From positions 1-24,903 of the forward strand of contig JBKJZO010000204.1 in NCBI GenBank assembly GCA_046715235.1: a stretch of 24,903 nt of DNA, in the 5' to 3' direction. The DNA comes from JBKJZO01 sp046715235. GTDB taxonomy: Bacteria > Actinomycetota > Actinomycetes > BP-191. The notes beneath the pieces are model-generated. The model was not told where the DNA came from and ran no database searches. It saw nothing but the letters and a program-made list of their open reading frames with translations. Made by a program: the position numbers and the translations under genes. Each line of letters starts with the position of its first letter. Within the stretch, counting starts at the first letter, position 1. Positions 1 to 6,352 of the stretch are shown piece after piece.

Positions 1-27
1 GGATCACGGGGGTTTGTGGCAAGTCGG

Positions 28-58
28 TTGCGGAAGGCCGCTGCCCGCGCGCTACAGT
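28..58 (+). promoter_or_regulatory. candidate promoter of the aro leader
   Basis: TACAGT at 53-58 fits the actinobacterial -10 pattern TANNNT. TTGCGG at 28-33 is a fair -35 match, but the 19-nt spacer is slightly long. Transcription would start near 65, a few bases before the leader-peptide ATG at 71, as expected for an attenuated operon with a short 5' end. Assigned by eye only. Confidence 0.4.
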
Positions 59-70
59 GTCGCGGTGCAC

Positions 71-139
71 ATGAGCTACGAGTTTTGGTATGCGCCCAGC
101 CCGGGTCGACCCGGTGCCGGTGCGCACGCTCGCGTGTAG
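71..139 (+). CDS. aromatic leader peptide (attenuator)
   Basis: This 22-codon open frame starts ATG and ends TAG at 137-139. Codons 3 to 7 read Tyr-Glu-Phe-Trp-Tyr (77-91), so all three aromatic amino acids sit together at the front. That is far from random and is what is expected of a peptide whose translation senses charged tRNA-Tyr, tRNA-Phe and tRNA-Trp. A rho-independent terminator follows at 159-184, and then the gene for the first enzyme of aromatic biosynthesis. The remaining codons are Gly/Pro/Ala/Arg-rich and overlap a perfect 14-bp palindrome (101-114). The segment GCCCGGG (99-105) is complementary to CCCGGGC (160-166) in the terminator 5' arm and could act as antiterminator. No good Shine-Dalgarno site is visible before the ATG. 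The reading frame and codons are seen; the sensing role is inferred from classical leader-peptide attenuation. Confidence 0.75.
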   Translation: MSYEFWYAPSPGRPGAGAHARV

Positions 140-158
140 CCACCCTCACCGCAACGGA

Positions 159-184
159 CCCCGGGCAGCTGCCCGGGGTTTTTT
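159..184 (+). terminator. intrinsic terminator of the aroF attenuator
   Basis: CCCCGGGC (159-166) pairs perfectly with GCCCGGGG (171-178) around an AGCT loop and is followed by six T (179-184). It lies 20 nt after the leader-peptide stop codon and 35 nt before the aroF start, so it can only act on transcripts heading into aroF. This is a textbook rho-independent terminator. Confidence 0.88.
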
Positions 185-219
185 CATGCCCGCAGATGTC
201 AGTTGAAAGGATCGTTCAG

Positions 220-1248
220 ATGGTCGTCGTCATGGGTCCTGAGGCCGGTCCGGCCGAGATCGAGGCCGTCGTCTCCCTCGTCGAGACCGCCGGCGGTTCG
301 GCGTTCGTCAGCCGCGGCGTCTCTCGGACGATCGTCGGGCTCGTCGGCGACGTCGAGCAGTTCCAATCGCTGAACCTGGCGAGCCTGCCCGGCGTGCACG
401 AGGTCATTCGCATCAGCAAGCCGTACAAGCTCGTCTCTCGCGAGCACCACCCTGAGACGTCCACTGTGCTCGTCGGCGGCGTACCGATCGGACCCGAGAC
501 GTTCACCCTCATCGCCGGCCCGTGCGCCGTCGAGGACGCGCAACAGACGCTGGACGCCGCGCTAATGGCACAGCGCGCGGGCGCGACGCTGCTGCGCGGC
601 GGCGCCTACAAGCCGCGCACGTCGCCGTACGCGTTCCAGGGGTTGGGTGAGGCGGGCTTGCAGATCCTCGCCGACGTCCGCGAGCAGACCGGCATGCCGG
701 TCGTCACCGAGGTGGTCGACGCCCGTGACGTCGAGCTGGTTGCGTCGTACGCCGACATGCTGCAGGTGGGCACGCGCAACATGCAGAACTTCTCGCTGCT
801 GCAGGCGGTCGGCTCGACGAACAAGCCGGTGATGCTCAAGCGCGGGCTGCAGGCGACGCTCGAGGAATGGCTGATGGCCGCGGAGTACATCGCGCAGCGC
901 GGCAATCTCCAGATCGTGCTGTGCGAGCGCGGCATCCGCTCGTTCGACAGCTCGACCCGCAACACGCTCGACATTTCTGCGGTGCCGATGATTCGTTCGA
1001 TGAGCCACCTGCCGATCGTCGTCGACCCTTCGCACTCGGCCGGTCGCAAGGACCTTGTGGTGCCGCTGGCCCGGGCCGCGATGGCGATCGGCGCCGACGC
1101 GGTGATGGTCGACGTACACCCGAATCCTGAAACGGCGTTGTGTGACGGCCCGCAAGCGCTGGTCGAAACCGACCTCGTCGAGCTGGCCGCGGCAGTGCGG
1201 ACGCTGCCCGCCCTGCTCGGCCGCACACCCGCAACCGCGGCCCGCTAG
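220..1248 (+). CDS. aroF: 3-deoxy-7-phosphoheptulonate synthase, class I (AroA-beta type)
   Basis: This enzyme condenses phosphoenolpyruvate and erythrose 4-phosphate to DAHP, the first step of the shikimate pathway, in the cytoplasm. The 342-residue protein has the Bacillus/Thermotoga layout: a ferredoxin-like N-terminal regulatory domain (about residues 1-70), then a TIM barrel. Visible barrel motifs are GPCAVE (about 100-105, with the metal-binding Cys), KPRTSPYAFQG (131-141), the LKRG motif, DPSHSAG and VHPNPE. I chose ATG 220 because GAAAGGA lies about 9 nt upstream and the protein then begins directly with the regulatory domain; ATG 196 is an in-frame alternative without a good ribosome-binding site. 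The terminator at 159-184 and the aromatic leader peptide imply attenuation control. Its stop codon overlaps that of the convergent class II enzyme. Confidence 0.95.
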   Translation: MVVVMGPEAGPAEIEAVVSLVETAGGSAFVSRGVSRTIVGLVGDVEQFQSLNLASLPGVHEVIRISKPYKLVSREHHPETSTVLVGGVPIGPETFTLIAGPCAVEDAQQTLDAALMAQRAGATLLRGGAYKPRTSPYAFQGLGEAGLQILADVREQTGMPVVTEVVDARDVELVASYADMLQVGTRNMQNFSLLQAVGSTNKPVMLKRGLQATLEEWLMAAEYIAQRGNLQIVLCERGIRSFDSSTRNTLDISAVPMIRSMSHLPIVVDPSHSAGRKDLVVPLARAAMAIGADAVMVDVHPNPETALCDGPQALVETDLVELAAAVRTLPALLGRTPATAAR

Positions 1249-2585
1249 CGCTGCTGGAGCATCTCCGCGACGAGGAACGCCAGCTCGAGGCTCTGGCTTG
1301 TGTTGAGCCGCGGGTCGCACGCGGTTTCGTATCGGCCGGCCAGGTCGGCTTCGCTGATCTGCTCGGCGCCGCCGACGCACTCGGTCACGTCGTCCCCGGT
1401 GAACTCGATGTGTACGCCGCCCGGCCAGGTGCCGAGCGCTCGGTGCACCTCGAAGAAGCCCTTAACCTCGTCGAGGACGCGATCGAAGCTGCGGGTCTTG
1501 TAGCCGTTGGAGCTCTCGAACGTGTTGCCGTGCATGGGATCGCATGTCCACACGACGGGGTGCCAGCTGTCGACTACTGTCGCGACGATGGGTGTCAGCA
1601 GGTCGCGCACCTTGTCGGCCCCGAGGCGGGTGATGAACGTCAGCTTCCCCGGCACCGCGTCGGGATTGAGCCGCTCGGCGAGCGCGACGGCGTCCTTGCC
1701 TGTGGCGGTCGGCCCGAGTTTGACGCCGATCGGGTTGGCGATACGCGAGAGCAGCTCGACGTGCGCGCCATCGAGATCGCGGGTGCGCTCCCCCACCCAC
1801 AGCATGTGTCCGCTCGTACCGACGACATCCCCGGTGGTGTCGTCGCGGCGGATCAGCGCCCTCTCGTACTCGAGCAACAGCGCCTCATGGCTGACGAAGA
1901 GCTCGACCTCGTGCGTCGCCGGCGTGTTGTTGATGTTGATGCCGCAGGCGTTCATAAAGCTCAGCGCGCGATCGATCTCGTCGGCGAGGCGCTCGTAGCG
2001 CTGCCCCGCCGAGCTGCGCTTCACGAAGTCCTTGTTCCACGCGTGCACGCGGTGCAGGTCGGCGAAACCGCCTGTGGCATAAGCCCTCAGCAGGTTCAGC
2101 GTCGACGCGGCTTGGTGGTAGGCCTGCAGCATCCGCCGCGGGTCCGGCGTACGCGCGTCGATGGTGCGCTCGAGGTCATTGACGGCATCGCCGCGGTACG
2201 ACGGCAGCGACTCACCGTTGACCGTCTCGGTGCCCGAGCTGCGCGGCTTGGCGAACTGCCCCGCGATCCGCCCGACCTTCACGACCGGTACGGCGGCGGC
2301 GTAGGTCAGCACGATCGACATCTGCAGCAGCGTCTTGAACTTGTCGCGGATCTGGTTGGCGTCGAACGCCGCGAACGTCTCCGCGCAGTCGCCGCCCTGC
2401 AACAGGAAGGCATCGCCTCGGCTCACGTCACCGAGCCGGCCTAGCAAGGTGCGGCACTCGCCGGAGAAAACGAGCGGCGGCACAGTGGAAATCTGGGCAG
2501 CAACGGCCTGCAACGCGTCGGCGTCCGGCCAATCAGGCTGCTGCGCCGCGGGCAGGGAACGCCAAAGGTCCAAGTCGGACGTCAT
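1245..2585 (-). CDS. aroG: 3-deoxy-7-phosphoheptulonate synthase, class II
   Basis: This is a second DAHP synthase, from the plant/mycobacterial class II family and nearly unrelated in sequence to the neighbouring class I enzyme. The 446-residue protein starts TSDLDLWRSLPAAQQPDWPD and shows the family motifs GGDCAETF, KVGRIAGQFAKPRS, DPMHGNT and HIEFTGDDVTECVGG. Its length is close to the usual ~450-460. The ATG at 2585 gives the conserved N-terminus; an upstream in-frame start would add nine arginine-rich residues. There is no Shine-Dalgarno site, but TACCCT lies six bases upstream, so the mRNA may be leaderless. In M. tuberculosis the homologue is feedback-inhibited by combinations of aromatic amino acids and pairs with chorismate mutase; whether that applies here cannot be seen. 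Its TAG stop overlaps the TAG of aroF in the tetranucleotide CTAG at 1245-1248. Confidence 0.95.
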   Translation of the reverse strand: MTSDLDLWRSLPAAQQPDWPDADALQAVAAQISTVPPLVFSGECRTLLGRLGDVSRGDAFLLQGGDCAETFAAFDANQIRDKFKTLLQMSIVLTYAAAVPVVKVGRIAGQFAKPRSSGTETVNGESLPSYRGDAVNDLERTIDARTPDPRRMLQAYHQAASTLNLLRAYATGGFADLHRVHAWNKDFVKRSSAGQRYERLADEIDRALSFMNACGININNTPATHEVELFVSHEALLLEYERALIRRDDTTGDVVGTSGHMLWVGERTRDLDGAHVELLSRIANPIGVKLGPTATGKDAVALAERLNPDAVPGKLTFITRLGADKVRDLLTPIVATVVDSWHPVVWTCDPMHGNTFESSNGYKTRSFDRVLDEVKGFFEVHRALGTWPGGVHIEFTGDDVTECVGGAEQISEADLAGRYETACDPRLNTSQSLELAFLVAEMLQQR

Positions 2586-2591
2586 GCGACA

Positions 2592-2597
2592 AGGGTA
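2592..2597 (-). promoter_or_regulatory. candidate leaderless -10 box of aroG
   Basis: Read on the minus strand, TACCCT matches TANNNT and is followed by six bases and then the aroG ATG. That spacing would place the transcription start at the start codon. No convincing -35 is seen. The same arrangement recurs at mazE, the SRPBCC gene and the metallophosphoesterase. Confidence 0.4.
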
Positions 2598-2683
2598 ACG
2601 GCGTCTGGGCATGCGCCCTGAACACCCGCTTCGACCTGTGAGGGAAGTTCTCCTGTTTGGGCGAAGTTGTCGGCCATCTGGGG

Positions 2684-2750
2684 CTAACTTCTTCGGTCTC
2701 CTTGTAGCGCTCGAGCGGCACGGTCTTGAGGGTGCCGACGGCTTCCTCGA
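2684..2750 (-). repeat. displaced copy of the pfkA 3' end (copy A)
   Basis: Bases 2691-2750 match 4103-4162, inside the end of pfkA, at 58 of 60 positions; the only differences are T/C at 2702 and T/G at 2703. The similarity continues to CTAA at 2684, the equivalent of the pfkA stop region, after a 7-base net deletion that destroys the frame. The copy therefore encodes EEAVGTLKTVPLERYKETE and then reads into unrelated sequence. It has no start or ribosome-binding site, so it is a fragment and not a gene. Beyond 2750 similarity fades, with short matches to about 2760. It lies between aroG and the membrane-protein gene. Confidence 0.88.
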
Positions 2751-2768
2751 CGCGCGAGCAGGTCACGC

Positions 2769-3932
2769 TTAGGGGTTGGGCGGATCTGAGTCCGGTTCCG
2801 GGGGCCGGGCGCTGGGTCTCCAGCCCTCGTTGAAGCGAACCGGCTCCCGTCGTGCCACCCGCAGAGCGACCAATCCAAGAACAAGGGCGACAAGAGCGAC
2901 GATCCCCACCACCTTGGCGGTGCGGACCAGGGGACGGTAGTCGAACGGAGACGGGCCTTGTTCGACATATCCGGGACCGGCCCGAAGGGCCCTCACGCGC
3001 TTCCACTCGCCGTCCAACTCGTGCCGCAGGACCCCTTCGTTGCCCATCGCGACGAGCAGGATCGGTTCCGGCGTGTTCAAGAACGCCAGCGACGCCGCGC
3101 CTCCCAGCTTGCCGGCGCCAACCGTTTCCCGGCGCTTAGTCTCAGACGCGGGTTCGGTCCAGCCCCTCGCCCAGGTCGCGCCGGCATCCCGTGATTGCTC
3201 GACCGCTGCGGCGTCGACTATCCGATAACAGATCTCGGGCCGTCTGGCGTGACAGAGCCTGGCAGTCTGCGCGGGCCTGCTGTAGTTGCCGTAGTCATCC
3301 TGCGGTAACCGCCGCGTCTCCGGGGTGGCAGCGCCAAGAGGCGACCACGTCAGCCCGTCGTCGACGCTGACTTCTGCGTCACCTCTGCCCACGGCGTAAA
3401 CGCGTGGGCCGTCCACAAAGAACCCCTCGACCGCTGTCCGTTCGGCCGGTGACGTGGCGCCGGTGGCGAGGACGGCGCAGGTAGCCGCTACCCACGCGGA
3501 CGCCGACCGGATCGACGTGCGCCTCGGTAGCGGCTTGATCTGCGACCACAGCCACCAGCCGAGCGGCAATACGACGATCGCGAGTGCGTCGGTGGGATCG
3601 CGGACGACCTGCACCGGCCCTCGGACGAGGCCGATCGCGTCGATGAATGCTTCGTTCGCTGCGGGCACGGTCTTCACTGCAGAAAAGAGCAGAGCGGTCG
3701 ACAACCAGGCGCCGACTCCGACGTACAGGGCGTTCGATCGCGGTGCTACGAGGCCGACACACAGCGCAAGCAGCCCGGGGAAGAAGACCAGACCCGCGAA
3801 GTCGCTCAGCTTTCCGGTCAGCCAACCCGGAGCGGAGCCCTTCAACACGAAGTCGTTGACCACCAGCAGGACGATCGACACGACGACGAGCGGATGCGTG
3901 AGGTAGCTCAACGCCCGCTGCCGTGCCCCCAT
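2769..3932 (-). CDS. membrane protein with periplasmic Asp-box (BNR-like) motifs, function unknown
   Basis: I do not recognise a named function. The 387-residue protein starts at ATG 3932 behind GGAGGG about 9 nt away. It has about four hydrophobic segments in the first 160 residues (near 13-27, 43-62, 68-86, 115-130, and a weaker one at 145-158), with the conserved-looking stretches VNDFVLK and LTGKLSDFAGL. An extracellular domain of about 175 residues follows, and a last membrane segment at 340-359 leads to a proline-rich tail. The outer domain holds two Asp-box motifs, SVDDGLTW (189-196) and SRDAGATW (247-254), typical of beta-propeller/sialidase-like folds. Four Cys/His residues around 227-235 could be structural. 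It lies between the two copies of the pfkA 3' end and next to a palindromic repeat, so it probably arrived with that insertion. An exported sensor or binding role is a guess. Confidence 0.85.
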   Translation of the reverse strand: MGARQRALSYLTHPLVVVSIVLLVVNDFVLKGSAPGWLTGKLSDFAGLVFFPGLLALCVGLVAPRSNALYVGVGAWLSTALLFSAVKTVPAANEAFIDAIGLVRGPVQVVRDPTDALAIVVLPLGWWLWSQIKPLPRRTSIRSASAWVAATCAVLATGATSPAERTAVEGFFVDGPRVYAVGRGDAEVSVDDGLTWSPLGAATPETRRLPQDDYGNYSRPAQTARLCHARRPEICYRIVDAAAVEQSRDAGATWARGWTEPASETKRRETVGAGKLGGAASLAFLNTPEPILLVAMGNEGVLRHELDGEWKRVRALRAGPGYVEQGPSPFDYRPLVRTAKVVGIVALVALVLGLVALRVARREPVRFNEGWRPSARPPEPDSDPPNP

Positions 3933-3998
3933 CGCCGCACCCTCCAAGTCGCGTTGATCGTGTATCGGCACCGGAGGCTGACGACGAAAGGCCGAAAC

Positions 3999-4057
3999 GA
4001 TCAGGCGTGCGGCGAAGCGTCCAACTCCGTTGGGGGACACTTGTCGCACGCCTCATC
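3999..4057 (-). repeat. palindromic hairpin repeat, copy 3 (downstream of pfkA)
   Basis: The arms GATCAGGCGTG (3999-4009) and CACGCCTCATC (4047-4057) are complementary with one mismatch. Inside them CCAAC and GTTGG (4021-4035) form a second hairpin. The first 16 bases, GATCAGGCGTGCGGCG, are identical to the reverse complement of the distal arm of the repeat at 20230-20291, and the nested-hairpin design is the same, although the centre differs and the element is three bases longer. It lies 31 nt beyond the pfkA stop and 66 nt before the start of the membrane-protein gene. Relative to pfkA transcription it has the same orientation as the other two copies have to the genes they follow. Confidence 0.65.
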
Positions 4058-4088
4058 ACAACGTGGGTGGCAGACGGGCTGACGAGGC

Positions 4089-5114
4089 CTAACCGAAGAA
4101 GACTTCGGTCTCCCGGTAGCGCTCGAGCGGCACGGTCTTGAGGGTGCCGACGGCTTCCTCGAGCGGCACGAGCACGATGTCGGTGCCGCGCAGCGCGGTC
4201 ATCTGGCCCCACGCGCCGTTCTGTACGGCGTCGATCGCGCTGAGCCCGAAACGCGTCGCGAGCACCCGGTCGAACGCGGTCGGCGTACCGCCCCGCTGGA
4301 TATGCCCGAGGACGGTGTGCCGGGCTTCCTTGCCGGTGCGCGCCTCGATCTCCTGCTCCAGCAGCTGGCCGATGCCCTGCAGCCGCACATGCCCGAACGC
4401 GTCGAGTTCACCTTCCTTGACCGCTATCGTGCCTTCCTTGGGCAAGGCGCCCTCCGCGGCGACGATGATCGGCGCGTAGTTGGTCTTGAAGCGGTGCTCG
4501 ATGTAGGCGCAGACCTGCTCAAGGTCGAACGGCTGCTCGGGGATCAGGATCACGTTGGCGCCGCCGGCGATGCCCGCGTGCAGCGCGATCCAGCCGGCGT
4601 GCCGGCCCATGACCTCGACGATCAGCGCGCGATGGTGTGACTCGGCGGTCGTGTGCAGCCGGTCGATGGCCTCCATCGCGATGTTGACCGCGGTGTCGAA
4701 GCCGAACGTGTAGTCGGTGGCGTTGAGGTCGTTGTCGATGGTCTTCGGTACGCCGACGACCCGGACTCCCTCGGCGTGCAGCTTGCTGGCGACGCCGAGG
4801 GTGTCCTCGCCGCCGATGGCGATCAGTGAGTCGATGCCGAGGTCGACGAGGTTTTCCTGGATGCGTTCCACACCGTTGTCGACCTTGAACGGGTTGGTGC
4901 GCGACGAGCCGAGGATCGTGCCGCCGCGCGGAAGAATCCCCCGCACCGACGCCACGGTCAGCGGCTTGGTCGTGCCTTCGATGAGCCCGCGCCATCCGTC
5001 CGTGAAGCCAACGATCTCGTGGCCGTACTGATCGATGCCCTTGCGGACGACGGACCTGATGACCGCGTTGAGGCCGGGGCAGTCGCCGCCGCCTGTGAGC
5101 ACTCCGATACGCAT
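4089..5114 (-). CDS. pfkA: 6-phosphofructokinase, predicted PPi-dependent
   Basis: This enzyme converts fructose 6-phosphate to fructose 1,6-bisphosphate. The 341-residue protein starts at ATG 5114 (GGAGGG 8 nt upstream) with MRIGVLTGGGDCPGLNAVIR. Motifs are GGGDCPG (8-14), GGEDT (101-105), PKTIDND (123-129, catalytic Asp127), MGRHAGWIA and HIQRGG. Numbering matches the E. coli enzyme exactly: Asp replaces Gly at 104 and Lys replaces Gly at 124. Asp104 plus Lys124 is the established signature of pyrophosphate-dependent enzymes (EC 2.7.1.90), as in Amycolatopsis methanolica, where the reaction is reversible and can serve gluconeogenesis. ATP use cannot be excluded from sequence alone. The last 60 bp are duplicated at 2691-2750. 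The gene is divergent from the RlpA-like gene, with 100 bp between the starts. Confidence 0.94.
   Translation of the reverse strand: MRIGVLTGGGDCPGLNAVIRSVVRKGIDQYGHEIVGFTDGWRGLIEGTTKPLTVASVRGILPRGGTILGSSRTNPFKVDNGVERIQENLVDLGIDSLIAIGGEDTLGVASKLHAEGVRVVGVPKTIDNDLNATDYTFGFDTAVNIAMEAIDRLHTTAESHHRALIVEVMGRHAGWIALHAGIAGGANVILIPEQPFDLEQVCAYIEHRFKTNYAPIIVAAEGALPKEGTIAVKEGELDAFGHVRLQGIGQLLEQEIEARTGKEARHTVLGHIQRGGTPTAFDRVLATRFGLSAIDAVQNGAWGQMTALRGTDIVLVPLEEAVGTLKTVPLERYRETEVFFG
4103..4162 (-). repeat. pfkA 3' end, copy B (functional copy of the duplication)
   Basis: This 60-bp block codes for the pfkA C-terminus EEAVGTLKTVPLERYRETE and is repeated directly at 2691-2750 with two mismatches. The 1.35 kb between the copies contains the Asp-box membrane gene and one palindromic repeat but no recombinase. 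Confidence 0.88.
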
Positions 5115-5139
5115 GGACAAAACCCTCCAGAAGCCGCCG

Positions 5140-5157
5140 GGAACCGGTTCCACAATA
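5140..5157 (-). promoter_or_regulatory. candidate pfkA promoter -10 and overlapping palindrome
   Basis: Read on the minus strand, TATTGT (5157-5152) fits TANNNT, and GGAACCGGTTCC (5151-5140) directly after it is a perfect 12-bp palindrome at the expected transcription start. The -35 candidate TTGACC (5183-5178) has an overlong 20-nt spacer. The palindrome could be an operator; no regulator is identified. Confidence 0.33.
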
Positions 5158-5214
5158 GCGTGTGGGCGCACGAAGCCGGTCAAGGGTGCCTCGCCTCACG
5201 CCGAGGACAACCAG

Positions 5215-6291
5215 GTGAGCTTCGCCCTTCCGCCGGTCCGCCGCAGGCTCACTGCGGCGACCGCGACCGTCGCCGTGCTGTTCGCACTGCCGGCGACACT
5301 CGCTTCCACCGTGGCGCAGGCGGCCCCGCGCGACCCGGCGAAGTCCCGCGCGAGTATCACCAAGGCTGACCTGTCGCGACTCGACGCCGAGCTCGAAAAG
5401 GCGGCCCAAGAGGCGTCGAAAGCGGCTGACGCGCTGCTGCTCATCGCGAGCAAACTCGCCGCGATGCGCATCGACGTCGAAGCCGCTGCCGAGAGCGCCG
5501 ACATTGGGCGTCATGCGCTGCGTCAACGCATCCGCGAGATCTACATGACCGGCAAGCCCGACCCCGTGACGCAGATGCTGATGGGCGTCGGCGGGGACGC
5601 CAACAGCATGCTGTCGAGCGCGGCGAGCGCCGGCGTACAAACCGACGAACAGCTCATCGGCCAGGTCGAGGACGACGCGGCGAGACTCGAGCGGCTGCGC
5701 AAGAAGCTCGAGGACGAGCAGGACGCGATCAACGAACGGACGCACCGAGTCCGAGAACTGCAGCAGTCGGCGCGAGTGCTACTCATGCAGGCGCAAAAGC
5801 AGTACGCCGGCGACCAGGGCAAGCTCGCCGCCATCGCTGCGCGCAAGGCGACGCTCGACAGTCAAGCCGGTCAGGTGAGGGACGCCGTCGTACCGGTAGT
5901 GACCGCGCGCGGGCAAAAGGCCGCGGCCGCAGAGGCGCCGATCATCGCTGCCCTCGAAGCGGCCGGTGCCGGCTTCCCGCCGGGCTACCGCGCGACCGGG
6001 CGCAAGATCGTCGGTGAGGCGTCGTGGTACGGGCCAGGTTTCTACGGCAACCCGACCGCGACAGGTGCGCCGTACGACGCCCAGCGCTTCACGGCCGCGA
6101 TGCTCGCCGTGCCTCTGGGCACGGTTGCGCGGGTCACGACTGCCGACGGGCGCGCGGTCAACGTGCTCATCAACGACCGCGGTCCTTACGCGAAGGGACG
6201 CGTCATCGACATGTCAGAGGCCGGCGCCCGAATGCTCGGCTTCAGCGGCGTAAAGGACGTCACCGTCGAGGTCCTAGAACGCACCGGCTAA
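5215..6291 (+). CDS. secreted coiled-coil protein with RlpA-like double-psi beta-barrel domain
   Basis: This is an exported cell-wall protein of 358 residues. GTG 5215 follows GAGGA at 7 nt and opens a signal peptide (RRR at 9-11, hydrophobic 15-30, likely cleavage after AQA at 36). Residues about 50-105 and 145-215 are Ala/Glu/Lys/Arg-rich and look like coiled coils, as in PcsB/NlpC-type wall hydrolases. Residues 265-356 match the RlpA/expansin double-psi barrel: GEASWYGPGFYGNPTATG, PLGTVARVT, INDRGPY and RVIDMSEAGARMLG. RlpA proteins cleave peptidoglycan lacking stem peptides in Pseudomonas. Here the acidic residue of NDRGP (Asp321) is present, but the His of the usual TAAH motif is Met296, so lytic activity is doubtful. 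A binding or scaffold role at the septum is an alternative. Confidence 0.86.
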   Translation: MSFALPPVRRRLTAATATVAVLFALPATLASTVAQAAPRDPAKSRASITKADLSRLDAELEKAAQEASKAADALLLIASKLAAMRIDVEAAAESADIGRHALRQRIREIYMTGKPDPVTQMLMGVGGDANSMLSSAASAGVQTDEQLIGQVEDDAARLERLRKKLEDEQDAINERTHRVRELQQSARVLLMQAQKQYAGDQGKLAAIAARKATLDSQAGQVRDAVVPVVTARGQKAAAAEAPIIAALEAAGAGFPPGYRATGRKIVGEASWYGPGFYGNPTATGAPYDAQRFTAAMLAVPLGTVARVTTADGRAVNVLINDRGPYAKGRVIDMSEAGARMLGFSGVKDVTVEVLERTG

Positions 6292-6300
6292 CAGAGCCGG
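6284..6300. terminator. weak hairpin between convergent rlpA-like gene and plsC
   Basis: CCGGCT and AGCCGG form a six-base stem with a five-base loop over the stop codon of the RlpA-like gene. No T tract follows on either strand, so it is at best a rho-assisted or weak terminator. Confidence 0.25.
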
Positions 6301-6352
6301 CCAGCTGAATTCCACAGGCCGCCCTCCCGCTTGGCGATGGCCCCGGATTCGC

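Noticed and set aside
1410..2444. Long open frame on the plus strand across aroG (344 codons)
   Set aside because: It is antisense to a clear class II DAHP synthase and arises from GC-rich third-codon bias; its product has no recognisable domain.
2533..3006. Open frame that contains the pfkA C-terminal sequence
   Set aside because: It joins the displaced pfkA fragment to out-of-frame sequence of the membrane gene and aroG; there is no start context, so I treat it as a duplicated fragment only.
4519..5745. Long minus-strand open frame across pfkA and the RlpA-like gene
   Set aside because: It covers parts of two well-supported genes on different strands, and the predicted product is low-complexity Arg-rich sequence.
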